Positions 1 through 13,795 are shown, counted from the stretch's first letter. The stretch: 27,997 nt of DNA from Aplysia californica (GCF_000002075.1 NW_004797294.1:1435018-1463014), one strand, 5' to 3'. Numbers and translations are program-made. The notes: generated from the letters alone by a model not told the origin.

Positions 1-2470
<2,470 letters not shown>

Positions 2471-4727
2471 GAGTCTTACCGCAAGCTGCTCCCGTCATAT
2501 TACAATGTATTGTTATGTTTTATACACACCTTGCTTTGCTAAGTGAGCCTACTTTTTCACTCTTGCACAATGCAGAAAAAAAGAACCCATTGTTGAGAGA
2601 GTTTGCTTTTATTTCATTGTTATTCTGTGTCTTTATACAGCGTCGAAGGCTATGTTGCTAATTGAGTCTACTTAATTTTCGTTTTGTTGGACCTTATGAC
2701 AAAATGTTTGTACTCATTTCGGTTTATAAGGCAGAGATAACATGTTGTTTCAGTCATGCAAAATTGAATACAGCAAATATATATGGCTGAATGAGAAAAC
2801 TTTTTTTAAAAGGTCACACAAAGTCTAATACAGCAAACACTGCAAAACAGGTTATGCAAATGCATCTATGTTGTATTCAGTCACTGTGAAACAAGTGTAT
2901 TTTTTATCCTGCAAAGAGGGTAGGTACCTTTTATAGTCTTCGTGCTTATGACTGTCCTCCTGTGCATTTGAAAATTGAAGACCAGATAAAATGCAAAAAT
3001 ACAAAGTGCACTGGAATTGCAATCATTGCAACGCACAAATTAACTATGCATGTTAAAGACTAGTTCCAGTGGTGAGAACTTGTTTTTGAAATCAAAAAGT
3101 TGAAAAAAGTTTTGATAGCCACAGTGACATCAAAATTAAATCTTTCGGTACATCATATGTTTTTCAAAGGGTTAACTTTCTTTTCAGTCTTCCTTACATG
3201 ATTAATTTCGTAACTCCGAGACTTAAAGGTGACTTTTTGAGTATTAGAATGAACGCAAAATCATTGTAAGATCTAAAGTGAGAGTGCAGGCTCATTGTAG
3301 TGGCTTTTGCTTGCATGCAGTACTCCATGCGCTTTTGTTATTTTGCTATGAAGAAGAAATGTATTGGACCATAATGTTGTTTGATCTAGACAATAATATA
3401 TTCCATGTATTCAGGTTTGTTGCCCCGTTGTGTTGAACCCATTCGTTTCTATGAGAGTGTCTATTTGCCATATTTTATGTTCCCGAATTTGAGGTACTTG
3501 TATTTAGAATGCTTGACATTCTATTTGTTGCCCGTGTGTAGTTATCTGTGAATTAGTCACGGAACTTCCTTGTCCACAAAGAGAAACAATATTCTCCTGT
3601 ACGGATTTGTCATACAATGTTCTTGAATTGTTTGTGTGCTGAGCACATATCTGGCCATGCATGACCCACTTTGGGGGTGTGAAGAGAGAGAACATGTAAT
3701 ACCCAGTGCCCACTTTGGGATAGGTTCTCAAATTCAAACTGATTGCCAAAAGATCGCCTTTCTCGCAGCCTTGAAAAGAAATGAGTTTGTTTTTTAGGCC
3801 GTGATTAGGGTGATCGGTTTGTGCCACAATGGTCATTTTGCACCCTCAGTCTGGCCAGCCCCACCTACCAAACTGAACCGAATGGAATTGATCATGCCAA
3901 TGGGCACTGGGTATAACGCGTAACACTGAACTGGACTCTAATCTCGCTGTTAGTTTTTCGTTAGCAAAACAATGTTTAAGTTGATTCTTGAGCTGTTTTC
4001 TAGTATTTTTAAATCCTACAACAAACAGAATTTATGAATCCCTGTTTTATTTGCAAGTATACAAATGTTGAAGAATTTGAAAGCAAAATCGGAGGAGAGA
4101 TTATACAAAGCTACTTCTTTTTAAACATGATTTTTGTGGTGATTGAACTTGAAAGCAGTCATGGTAGTTCACACTTCACCCACAGGTAGGCCCTAGTCAG
4201 ACTTATCATTCTAGAATTCTGAAACAAAGCTGCACGATTTCTAGATATTCCAATACATGAATTTCCAGTGCTTTTTGACTTAAAGTTTGATCATTGTGAT
4301 AGTCAAACATGAGTGCATTAATTATAGCCTGAACTAAAAAAGTAGAGTAAGCCTACAAATGAACGTGCTATGAATTTTCAGAAATCTTCATTGTTGTAAA
4401 AAAAAAGATATATCTACCCTACTTTCTTTTATACGATATATGTGGTATGAAAAGGAGATAGGCGTCTGACTTTTACCTTTTTGCCAAGTCTTTTTGTTTT
4501 CAGAGCGAAGATCAGGCATTCCTGTACACCTTCTTTTTTTTTTTGAACTGATACTGAGATACATTCGACTTTTACAATGACCAATTTCAGATTTTAAACC
4601 TGATGTGTAAATTTTGGACGAACTATAACTCAAAGAAAGACACAAAGAATTCCTCTACCCTGTTATGTTTAGATCTATTGAATTACTATGCGTGATGCAT
4701 ATTTGTTTACTTCCAATTGGACCTTAT

Positions 4728-4735
4728 TGTATATA
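4728..4735 (+). promoter_or_regulatory. Pumilio response element candidate
   Basis: TGTATATA matches the PUF consensus UGUANAUA perfectly and lies in the presumed ZCCHC24 3' UTR. In AT-rich DNA such a match can occur by chance. Confidence 0.3.
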
Positions 4736-5675
4736 TTTGGAGCAGAAACAGCGATGCATTTTCTTTTTATCATGTATAAATTTGGTTGATGATGTAAAAT
4801 GATTACCTTTGTTGTATTTTCATAACACCTTTTTTTCTGTTGCACAAGATTAGCAATTGTTAACTTTTAACTGGACAGCTTGCCTCTGGCAGTACTGCAA
4901 TATATTTTACGAATTTATCACGTTGCTTCATATTGTGCCTTTAAAGACTCTATCACCACACCCGAGAGCGATGTCGAAGAGAAATTTTGTTATTTTGAAC
5001 GTTCTTACACAAAATTACTATATTAATTTAATTTTTTTTCATTTTACCCTTAAAAAATGACACGTATAATGTGCCATCATGTCATATGTGAGTAAATTTA
5101 TGGTCTTTTTGTATTTTAGGCTCCAGATTATTTTTATTCTTTCCAAAGAAAATTATGTTTCAAGTACATATAAATAGAAAGCAATGATGCTCAGAAACTG
5201 TGCCCAATTTTTAGCTGTTCATTATAACAATTTTTGTACAGCGCGCATAACCTCACACCAATGTGTCTTAATTTTTTCCATCAATGAAATCTAATAATAT
5301 ATATATTTTTGAAAAGGACATAATATTTATATACAATTGTTCTTTTGCTCTTCCTCCTTTGTATAAAGATTCTGTTACCTTTTGATGTCCTTTCTTTCCT
5401 CCGAGGAAAAGCAGATGCTGAAAGAGGAGAGTATGAGGAGTGTATTAAATTGAAGTTTTTATAAAAGAAATAAAACCTACTCTGGTAGCCTACCTTAATT
5501 CCGACCTTCAGAACCATGGACAATTAAATGTTCTACTGTTAAAGCTTCTTTCTAGAACTGAGTTTTTCACACATGGAAAATTTTTTACACTTACTGCTTT
5601 TACTCACAGAATAGATTTCCTTTGATAATGGTAAACACGGACACATGAGCTACCATGGATAGCTTCTGTGGATTT

Positions 5676-5683
5676 TGTATATA
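5676..5683 (+). promoter_or_regulatory. Pumilio response element candidate
   Basis: This is a second perfect TGTATATA in the presumed ZCCHC24 3' UTR. It sits at the start of a short AT run, so chance is a serious alternative. Confidence 0.25.
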
Positions 5684-5859
5684 TATATGCTTGGTCGCAT
5701 TTGAGATTTTAAAGAATTTATTTTTTTTTAAAGGAAAGAAAATCCATTTGCTTACACCAGGCGATGATATATATGAATCCTTCTAGTCACTGCTTTAACG
5801 TATTTGTGCCTTAAGAGATGATAATACAATCTCAGTAAATAATTATATTCAAGAAATGT

Positions 5860-5865
5860 AATAAA
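5860..5865 (+). promoter_or_regulatory. Candidate polyadenylation signal (ZCCHC24)
   Basis: AATAAA in gtaataaatc, about 3.4 kb after the stop. Another AATAAA occurs at 8443-8448, and an ATTAAA follows near 5904. Which one is used cannot be told from sequence. Confidence 0.35.
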
Positions 5866-5880
5866 TCTATATCACACTGC

Positions 5881-7502
5881 ATGCCATGCCAAAACAAAAA
5901 GGCATTAAACAGAGGATGGAACTAGATCCTGAAACTCAGTTTCACAACAGTAGTAGATATTATATGTATATTAGTTTAAAGAGTTTGCTGTATTTTTTCT
6001 CAACTGAAAGAAACAGGCCTTGTTTGTATGTTTGGCAAAATTGAGAGTAAAATATTGTTTTTCCTTATATTATTTGATATTTAAATGAATAGTCAAATTG
6101 TGATGTGAACGTTCTTGGATATACTAAACTGATAAACGATGTTCAACGTTCCTTTTATGCACAGTCTACATGGTACAAACTTGGAGTGGGGGTTCCAACT
6201 GGGTCAAAGGTAAAAGTTTGTTTTTTTTTTTTTTTGGGGGGGGGGGGGGGTTTAGCTTTAAAGAAGAAAATTAAGTTTTCAGGCTTTCTTTTCTTTTTAC
6301 ATTACACATGCATGTCATTCACTTCTCAAGCAAGTCTCTTTGTATTCGTTGAGCCCTCTACTAGGTATCAAACATGTCATTCCACCCAAGGTGGAGCATT
6401 TTGAAGCCAGTATGTGTGCACTGTCCACTGCTCAAACACAGGACAAACATCCCAAAACCAAAGAACTTTTGAAGAAAAACATCTCTTTGAAAATGGATGT
6501 AAAATTGTGAGCCCCTCCTCTTTTCAAACCGTAGAGTGTTTATTATAAGGTTGTAACACACATTATACCAAATTATACCTTACTACACAGAGGCCAAACC
6601 CCGACAAAGTTCCTGTGTACGCGCATTAGCACAACACTTTTTTGGAACAGCACAGGTGTGGGATAGCTAAAATCCGGAATGGGGGCATTCATGAATTTGG
6701 GTTGTTTAGGAAATTTTCAAGGTTCCCCCCCAGCATCGCCATCAGAGATGGATGGAAAATTCGGAAGCCCCTTCTCTTTGATGATGTTACAAAGTTTATC
6801 AAAAGGATGTTAAACATATACCAGCAAAGCAAAGAAGTATTCTTTCGTAATACCCAGCCGACAAGCGTACTATTCCAAGTGTCCTCAAAATACCTGTGGT
6901 ATGCCTGCACACCGTCAGGACAGCATCAAAACATAGCCCAAACTTCCTTAATTCTTGATGCTTTCATGATGATCAGAAATTATTTTTAATACCCACACCA
7001 TTTTTGTGAGGTTTTTTCTTCTGTGCTGTAGGAAAACATTTTTTTGTGTGATTTTTTTCAGTTCGGGCTTTGAACATTATTACAGACAAAAGAGAATGTC
7101 TGTATTAGAAATTTCTAAATTTTCTAAGAGTGTTCTCATTTCTTTTCAGAATTTAAAACAACTCACTCCTTGATCCAAAAAGCAACAATATTTGTGGTTT
7201 GTTTTTTTCTGATAATACTAAGGTTGATCCAAGTTTTTTCGGATAAAGCTAAACATTTGCATCCCTGCACTGACCCATATATATGTTGCTTTTCCTATTT
7301 TGGTTCGGCAAATTTATGTCTCTCTATTGATCCAAAGTTGTTGTTTTTGATTCCAGGTAGAGCCTTTTTTATTCTGCCTCCCACATTTCACCCCAAACAA
7401 AATGCAGCAATATTTTCCCCACAAACTTGACATAAACATTGTCTATGAATGTAATGACTTAATGTTTCCATTTCTGGCTCTCTCCTTATTCCCTCCATCT
7501 TT
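5881..7502. other. Intergenic DNA without recognised gene
   Basis: This is AT-rich sequence holding a T15-G15 homopolymer junction at 6221-6250. A weak, diverged pair of similar stretches lies around 6495-6530 and 6750-6785 (both contain atggatg.aaaatt followed by gccccttctct-like sequence). ORFs of up to 115 codons exist but show no recognisable family. Confidence 0.5.
6221..6250. repeat. T15-G15 homopolymer junction
   Basis: Fifteen T are followed directly by fifteen G. Runs like this are prone to sequencing length error. Confidence 0.9.
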
Positions 7503-7698
7503 ACTCTCTCTCTTTCATTTTGTCGACTGTCTTTAACTCTTTCTCTCCCTCTCTCTTTCTCTCCCTCTGTCTTTCTCTCCTCTGTCTTTCTCTCCTCTGT
7601 CTTTCTCTCTCTGTCTGTCTCTCTCTCTCTCCCCCCCCTCCCCTCTCCTCTCATTCTCTCCTCTGTCTCTCTCTTCCTCTCCTCTGTCTCTCTCTGTA
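7503..7698. repeat. CT-rich microsatellite
   Basis: This is a (CT)n/(TCTCTGTCT)n-like tract of nearly 200 bp with CCCC interruptions. Long open frames on both strands here are products of the repeat. Confidence 0.9.
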
Positions 7699-7930
7699 TC
7701 ATGTATGACAGTATAGGCTATAGTTCTATGCATGAGAGGCCCAGACAATACTTAACAAACAAACATACCTACATAAATATAACACTTTTTGCCAGCCTGC
7801 ATTCCAGATTATATGCTGGACTACAGCATGAACCACATGACACCTGTTTGAACCTCCCTAATGGGGCGTTCTTGAACCTAGGCGGTGTGGAGAGAATTTA
7901 AAAGCTTGATCTCCACTCCACACACATAGC

Positions 7931-8090
7931 TCTGGAACCTGGAGAAGAGTCACAGAAATCAATGTACAGAAAAGTGGGACGACACGGAATAACATCAAGA
8001 TCTTAGCCCGGGAAAGGGAAAGGTGGAAAGTGTTTGTTCTTGGCCTATACCCTGACCCAGGGTGAGAAAGGCGAGTATGATGATTATGAC
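7931..8090 (+). mobile_element. LINE ORF2 C-terminal fragment
   Basis: One frame from 7931 to the TGA at 8063-8065 reads SSGTWRRVTEINVQKSG, then RNNIKILARERERWKVFV, then LGLYPDPG and stop. This is the common end of non-LTR retrotransposon ORF2 proteins, with the pattern TWRR...I..LA..R..W..FV. After the stop comes a short stretch ending in atgatgattatga, like an ATGATG-type LINE tail. Upstream sequence in this frame is closed, so only the 3' end survives. The exact clade was not determined. Confidence 0.6.
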
Positions 8091-8629
8091 ACTTGTATCA
8101 TAGTCCAATCGGAGATGGGCAGAAAATTTTTAATTCCACCCCTGGAATAATCAGCATAAACACCTATTATGCAAAGCAATTTCTGGCATTCCGGTTAGTC
8201 TGTCATACAGAGCGAAGAAAATAAACACCCTTACAACATGAGTTATGTTATGTTTTGTTTCATTTATGCTTCACTCCAGTCTACATTTCCATTTTGAACC
8301 AGTTGCCAGATGAGGCACGGACTTATTATATCTAAGTACGACAATTTGACTACCTGTTTGTGTTAGCGATTTCCTTAGTTAGATCTTCTGCTTTGTTCTG
8401 TACTCACATTGTGCAAGTCACTTTTGACTAGAATGCTGTGCTAATAAACTTAACTTTTAAAAAATCGAATTTGATTCTTTATCATTTTATATGTTGTCAA
8501 GACTTCTTCCGAGACAAATCTTTTTTGCCGAAATACTAATCAATTCTATATTATAGATCATTGCTGTATTGGTCTGCATGATTGGGGACTGACAAAGCAT
8601 AGGCACACATATTAATAATTATAAACATA
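8091..8629. other. Intergenic DNA, nothing recognised
   Basis: AT-rich sequence with no convincing ORF, repeat family or RNA gene apart from the AATAAA noted at 8443. Confidence 0.4.
8443..8448 (+). promoter_or_regulatory. Possible distal polyadenylation signal
   Basis: AATAAA lies in ctaataaacttaac. It could serve a longer ZCCHC24 transcript, but it lies beyond a LINE fragment and may be chance. Confidence 0.15.
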
Positions 8630-8631
8630 TA

Positions 8632-8796
8632 CAGTCGAATCTGCTCTGACAGCCACCTATGTAATATAAGACAATCACCTGTACAATTTGCATATTTTTA
8701 ATATTATAATGAAACTGTGTAAGACATCCTCCTGTCTAAGACAATCACTTTATTTTGTCCCTTAGAATAGGTGGCCATTTTAAACAATTTCGACTA
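8632..8796. mobile_element. Small MITE with TA target duplication
   Basis: The ends are inverted: CAGTCGAATCTG at 8632 and the complement of TAGTCGAAATTG ending at 8796. A second matching stretch, GCCACCTAT, lies further in on both arms. TA dinucleotides flank both ends (8630-8631 and 8797-8798), as expected for the Tc1/mariner superfamily. Two copies of aagacaatcac occur inside. It has no coding capacity. Confidence 0.65.
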
Positions 8797-8798
8797 TA

Positions 8799-9104
8799 AT
8801 TTATTTTTAACCTTGACACATGAAATTATTTTTTGACCGTGCTCTTAATGAAGAATAATAAATCTTTGGAGTAACTCATAATTAATTCTCGTAATTGCAA
8901 CAATATTTATTATACTGACAGCTGGATGCAAGATTCTCAACAAACCTCATTTTGCAATTTGGCATTTGTCCATCTTGCCCCGAGCAGCGATTAATGTACG
9001 CGTTCATATATTCAATGTTTATTAGAACTTGTGTTTGTCCCACTTATAGCTATTTGTAGCACAGTAGTAGGGCCAGCTGGACTGTGTCAGTATACTGTCT
9101 GTGA
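8799..9104. other. Intergenic DNA, nothing recognised
   Basis: AT-rich sequence between a MITE and a SINE, with no supported gene or repeat. Confidence 0.4.
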
Positions 9105-9113
9105 TAAAAGTAA

Positions 9114-9294
9114 GTTTTAGTTTTAGTAAGAGTTTTACAGCACTTGCAACACAATAAGGTCATATAAGTGCCGAAGATTAGAGGTGTTACAAGAGAGTAA
9201 CAAACATAAAAAAAAGGAGGAGAGATAAGGACGATAGATGTTTGATAGGAAAAAAGAAGTAAACCACACCAGAACACCTGCCAACCACCCATGG
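9114..9294 (-). mobile_element. Short SINE, AAGTGCC subfamily
   Basis: This short-form copy is bounded by a perfect 9-bp target-site duplication, taaaagtaa (9105-9113 and 9295-9303). In sense (- strand) it starts at the conserved head GGGTGGTTGGC and ends in the tail hairpin plus CTAAAACTAAAA. The stem arms are GGCACTT and AAGTGCT, fully paired if one G-U wobble is allowed. Confidence 0.9.
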
Positions 9295-9379
9295 TAAAAG
9301 TAAACTTGGGACTCCCCATTCAGAACTGATTTGACCTAGTACAGACATCCGAGGTCACAGTGGAGATGGCACAAAGTCT

Positions 9380-9728
9380 TGTTTTGGTAAGTATTTTATA
9401 GCACTCGCAACTGCATAAGGTCATATTATGAGCATGTGGGGCACATGAAACATTTTTAGTTTGATAGAAATACATTTTTTTTTACCCAGGTGGCAGCAGA
9501 AGCCTACTCTTATCGATTCAGGACCACCAAGGGATCTTTAACGTGTGCAAGTTGCACACGGGACCTCCAAGATTTTTCACCCTCATCCGAGAAGGTTAGG
9601 TGTTAAATCTTACCTACCATATGATCAGGGGAGTGGATGAGAAAAACAGCAATAAGAAGGAGCCAAGGAGTAGCAGAAGAAAAGGCTGCAGAAAGAGTCA
9701 GGAGTGGGCAGTGTCTAACAGGAACTGG
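9380..9728 (-). mobile_element. Long SINE, copy lacking the tRNA head
   Basis: It aligns with 18422-18945 from the tail through the body, including ccaccaagggatctttaacg and the palindrome CGTGTGCAA-G-TTGCACACG (9542-9560). The tRNA-like head is absent, as expected for a 5'-truncated or interrupted copy. A short SINE has landed next to its head side (TSD at 9729-9739). Confidence 0.8.
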
Positions 9729-9739
9729 AAACAGATGTC

Positions 9740-9948
9740 ATTTTTAAAATAGTTTTAGTAAGAGTTTTACAGCACTTGCAACACAAAAAGGTCATATAAG
9801 TGCTGAAGATTTGAGGTGTTACAAGAGTGTAAAAACACAAAAAGAGTAACACAAAAAAAGTTACAAAAAAAAGGAGGAGATATCAGGACGATAGATGTTG
9901 ACAGGAAAGAAGGAGCAAACCACACCAAAGCACCCAGCAACCACCCAC
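9740..9948 (-). mobile_element. Short SINE, AAGTGCT stem variant
   Basis: An 11-bp perfect duplication, aaacagatgtc, flanks it (9729-9739 and 9949-9959). The tail stem is CAGCACTT paired with AAGTGCTG, eight perfect pairs. A local expansion of acaaaaaagagtaac-like sequence makes it longer than its sisters. Confidence 0.9.
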
Positions 9949-9959
9949 AAACAGATGTC

Positions 9960-10387
9960 TGTGATCATCCTTAATGTGAGCAAAGACAAGAAATGGTTGA
10001 GGGGGAGGGGGGGAATGGGGGGTATAGACTTTACCCAGTCATTTAATTTCATTAGGATATGTACAGGAGTCCCCTTAAACTTATGACATAAAAAAACCAG
10101 AAGAGTGAAGAAAAATAAAAACACACACACCGATAAAAGGGTGCATAATATTTTATGAATAAACATTTATTTGATCACAAAAACAAATACACTAAATAAT
10201 ATATTATAACCCTCAAAGTGTCCAGAATTTCCATTACAGTATTTTATTCATTAAAGTCATCCTTGCATAAAATTATATCAGCTTTAGAAAGGGATGTTCC
10301 CTGAATATGATTATAGTCAATAAAATAGGTTTCTCGTCAAAAGCGTCATTTAAATTGTTACGACTATGACAAAGCACCATTTGTCAT
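9960..10387. other. Intergenic DNA, nothing recognised
   Basis: AT-rich sequence with a G-rich stretch (gggggaggggggg near 10000) and no supported gene. Confidence 0.4.
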
Positions 10388-10398
10388 GAAAGCTCTCT

Positions 10399-10579
10399 TT
10401 TTAGTTTTAGTAGAGGTTTTACGGCACTCGCAACTACATATGGTCATATGAACGCCAGAAGATTAGAGGTGTTACAAGAGAGTAACAAACATAAAAAAGA
10501 AGAAGGGGAGATACGGACGATAGATGTTTCATAGGAAAGAAGAAGCAAACCACACCAGAGCGCCCGCCAACCACCCATC
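10399..10579 (-). mobile_element. Short SINE, GAGCGCC subfamily
   Basis: It is bounded by the perfect 11-bp duplication gaaagctctct (10388-10398 and 10580-10590). In the - strand RNA the stem arms GGCGTTC and GAGTGCC pair fully with two G-U wobbles. On the + strand the same positions would be A/C mismatches. Confidence 0.92.
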
Positions 10580-10590
10580 GAAAGCTCTCT

Positions 10591-11408
10591 ATAAATGGCT
10601 AACAACACAATAAAAAAAGAGTCACAATGTAACATTTTGACAACACCACCACGTGATGGGTATCAAATTATATATACCTGCTCCAAACCAACAAGTAGCT
10701 ACCTCAAAATCACCGAGTTCTATCTGATATTTTTGGTCATTTTGAGTTACTAAGGCCATGAGGTTAGAAATCAAAAGTTCTATAGATCTATCTGCTCTAT
10801 CAAAATAACAATTAAGTAAAATTCAAAGTCAGATTTCTACATTTGCAGTCTTTGTTTTGAAAAATTGACAATGTGCTGCAACAGCATTGTTCCAACGTTC
10901 GTCTGTATTTTTTTCAAAATGGAGATTTTACTGATTTTCAAATTCTGTATTTTTTCACTTTAAAAAAATTCATGAAGTAACTTGTCTTATTGTGTGTCCT
11001 ATAATTACAAAACATAAAATTGAAAAAAACCCCCCCAAAAATAAAGAATAAAAACATTTGAAAAACAGCAACAAGTCAGACATTGTGACCCAAACTTGCA
11101 CAAGGTTACAAGTATTTATTCTCCATCATAATTGTTTTATTTTAACGGAAAGAAATAAAAAAAAAAAAATCCCATATAATGATATATTCAGTAAAAGAGA
11201 AAAAAATTTCCATAATCATTATTTGAAATAAGTGCTTCAAGTGTCTCCCCGCGACGCCCCAGGGTACAAGCGGAAGAAAAAAGTAAAGTAAAGTAAAGTA
11301 AGCTTCAAGTGAACTCCCTTCTCCTTGACTTGAAAACAAGTTTAAAAATCAAATTGAACGTTGCAAGTTTGGCTGTTATGGAGCTTCTATGCCACCATGT
11401 ACAAGGCA
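10591..11408. other. Intergenic DNA, nothing recognised
   Basis: AT-rich sequence with a short (AAAGT)n run near 11281-11302, poly-C at about 11030 and A-runs. ORFs here are small and unrecognised. Confidence 0.4.
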
Positions 11409-11414
11409 ACAGTA

Positions 11415-11768
11415 TAATAAATAATAAAATAGCATTGGTATAGCACATGTCCCCGCCCCACTCGAAAGCAAGCTCTATGCGCCTTACAATATATTATTAC
11501 CCCAGCAGACCATAGAATACTCAGAAACATTCTCAGCTTCCTGGGAAGCATACAGTGTAAGCAGCTGGTTAAGCGCTCAAACACTAACAAACTGACAAGA
11601 TCTTTTACTGTCTATAGCTGGGTACCCATTTTCACCTGGGTGAAGAGGGGAAAATTTGTGTAAAGTGCCTTTCCCAAGGACACAACGTCGGGCCCGTGGC
11701 GCGAAACCCCCGTACCCACAACCTTACGATTACGAGCCCAGTAGCCTATCCACTAAGCCACCGACGCC
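11415..11768 (-). mobile_element. Second tRNA-headed SINE family, near-complete copy
   Basis: In sense (- strand) it begins with a tRNA-like head: A box TGGCTTAGTGGATAGGC, then ggctcgtaatcg and a worn B box. Next come gtgtccttgggaaaggcac and, near the end, ctgctggggtaata, with a tail rich in ATTTATTATT. A short duplication, acagta, flanks it (11409-11414 and 11769-11774). A related copy lies at about 27320-27620 and a fragment at 14704-14802. Its tail is unlike that of the main SINE group. Confidence 0.75.
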
Positions 11769-11918
11769 ACAGTAACTGGGACTATCGTGGTGTATTAATT
11801 AAGTATCATTGACATGGCACTAAAAATGTGAGCAACTTCACTTGCAGAAACATCAGCTCTGTTTGTCTCAGGGTAGGAGGACCAACATTAATTCAACTTA
11901 TCTTGTTTCCGTTTTAAT

Positions 11919-12093
11919 CCCTTCATGACACAAGGTCAATTCGTGCTTCACCCGGCACAGTTTTGGGTCCCCGGTGACACAGAGTAGTGCTAGATTTAGT
12001 GGTCGGTTGCCTGTATGTTATAGCTTCAAATTGCTTACTTCGCTTTGTAAGAAAAATTAACAAACAGTGTACATCATGAAGGTCACGAAAGGG
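11919..12093. mobile_element. piggyBac-like MITE, decayed
   Basis: The terminal inverted repeats are CCCTTCATGAC at 11919 and the complement of CCCTTTCGTGACC ending at 12093. The left flank has TTAA one base out and the right flank has TTAG. Internal cacccggcacagttttg resembles cacctggcacagttctg in the element at 13652-13791. There is no coding capacity. Confidence 0.45.
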
Positions 12094-12994
12094 TTAGGAC
12101 GCTGGCCCAAAATCAAAGGACAGAAATAATTATACTTTTACTTTTAGCACCATATATCATCGTGTATAGGACACATGTGTAGACTTGACAGCCAAAATTT
12201 TGGTAAAAAAGATAATATGTTCATAAGATGCGCCAGCATTTTCCGGGAAAAGTTGCCTGCTTAATTTCGAGAAAACCAAAGTAAAAGAATTATATAGATC
12301 TAGTACATATGCATGTATAAAAACTCCTCATTGTCACTATTACCAATGTGTCTCTGATCTCATCATCATCCATCTAAACAGCACCATCTCCATCTTGCGG
12401 GTCACACAATTTGTGAGTTTGTTCCCTTGGCCCGACCCTACTGGGATTCTTTTTTTCGACAGAATTTTGTATCTCATGGATATAAGTCTCAGGGTGACTT
12501 TTGTCAAAGTCATTTTTTCTAGATAAAAAGTTACATACAATATTTTATAAGGTACATCTTACACTCTGAGCTAAGAGCAACAGCATTATTTCTCATTAAA
12601 TGAAAGTTGTGACACTGATTGGAAAAATATCTTGAGCCCTATAAATCATAAATTGAACGATGTACTGGTAAGAAATTATTGTAACAAATCGGGCAAAAGG
12701 GACACATCTCAACTTTGCCGTATGACAAGGGGCCGAATACCAGTATCCCCCATCTGACTTATTCTGCACCTTACCATACAGACAAGTTGGAACATTTTTT
12801 TTTTCTTTATTTCGTTTTTGTCACCAAAGTATTTTTATCTTATAGTCATAAGCCTGAAAATAAGAATTTAAAATTTTTAAACAGTCAATATTAAGTCTGA
12901 TTGTATTCATTTCAAAATTAGAAGAGACAACAAAAACGAACGTAGGAAAAAGTGCACTTTGAGACAAAATGATGTTAATCATTACCTCATTAGC
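12094..12994. other. Intergenic DNA, nothing recognised
   Basis: AT-rich sequence with several unrecognised short ORFs. I see no repeat family that recurs in the window. Confidence 0.4.
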
Positions 12995-13007
12995 AGAGAG
13001 AGAGAGT

Positions 13008-13067
<60 letters not shown>

Positions 13068-13136
13068 CAGAGAGACAGAGAGACAGAGAGACAGGCAGAG
13101 ACAGACAGAGGGGTGGAGGGAGAAAAAGAGAGAGAG
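12995..13136. repeat. (GA)n microsatellite
   Basis: About 140 bp of GA with AAAG, ACAG and ACAGGCAG interruptions. Confidence 0.95.
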
Positions 13137-13651
13137 CCCTATACACTTTAGCCTTTGGCTTAAATGATGGCAGTAAGCAATTATTTGCATTTTCATGTTG
13201 AGCTAGCTTCCTGAGGAAAATGGTAATCTAGCAAAAGTGCCCTTTACATGAAACTGTAGTAACATACTGCATTGGTCTGACTTTCAGCTTTGAAATAACT
13301 TTGGGAGGACAGGCAACTTAAAATTTACTGGAGATATCTTTGAATGGAGCCGAATACAACTTTTCGACAACCAAACCTTTTCAAAAATGAATTTCAAGAC
13401 TTGCCTCTAAATGTGAAGAAAGAAATTCTTGCTCGTTTTATTAACAATAATACGGTCAAGTTCATATGCAAAAAAAACCCAGGTATTTCAAGAGGTTTTC
13501 TTGTAGCAAAAAGGCTATGCAAAGAATTATACAAAGTTTAAGGACAACAATGGCAGCAGCTTCACCACTTGTTCTTACAATGCAAGTAGAAATGACATTT
13601 GTGATCAAATTCCTAGGCCTTTATAGAAATCAATTAAAAACTAGCATTTAA
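13137..13651. other. Intergenic DNA, one unconvincing ORF
   Basis: A 65-codon ORF (13344-13541) reads MEPNTTFRQPNLF and onward, with no family I recognise and no splice or codon signal to support it. The rest is AT-rich. Confidence 0.35.
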
Positions 13652-13791
13652 CACTTTGCAGTGGGGAAAATTCTCCGTTCTGGTCACCTGGCACAGTTCT
13701 GCCCCAGGCCCGGGGAGTCTGTTGCAGTCACTCTCCTGGCTGGGTGACCAGATGGGGTATTTGGTACCGCTTGATGTGTGACTGCAAAATG
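13652..13791. mobile_element. piggyBac-like MITE with TTAA flanks
   Basis: A 140-bp element is flanked on both sides by TTAA (13648-13651 and 13792-13795). Its ends are CACTTTGCAGT and the complement of CATTTTGCAGT, an 11-bp inverted repeat with one mismatch. A subterminal inverted pair, TCTGGTCACC and GGTGACCAGA, lies inside. TTAA duplications are the mark of piggyBac elements. It contains no transposase. Confidence 0.65.
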
Positions 13792-13795
13792 TTAA

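Larger units (their letters stand above)
2471..5880 (+). other. Presumed ZCCHC24 3' UTR
   Basis: This AT-rich stretch follows the stop codon directly, with no recognised repeat family and no coding ORF. A 3' UTR of several kb fits my recollection of vertebrate ZCCHC24. It holds two perfect Pumilio-type TGTATATA sites and a 14-bp inverted repeat (3699-3712 with 3901-3914). An AATAAA at 5860 is one candidate end. The true end cannot be fixed from sequence alone. Confidence 0.5.

Noticed and set aside
6642-6989. 115-codon ORF on the + strand
   Set aside because: No recognisable family, ordinary AT-rich composition and a competing open frame on the other strand. Length alone is not enough.
7388-7748. 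Overlapping Arg-Glu-rich and Leu-Ser-rich ORFs
   Set aside because: They are products of the CT-rich repeat on both strands.
9050-10635. Recurring Cys/Leu-rich ORFs containing GGWQVFWCGLLLLSY-like peptides
   Set aside because: These repeat because they are translations of the short SINE head, not a protein family.
12969-13196. ORFs across the GA tract
   Set aside because: Microsatellite translations with no flanking coding signal.
13344-13541. 65-codon ORF starting MEPNTTFRQPN
   Set aside because: No recognised domain, no splice or promoter context, and overlapped by another frame.
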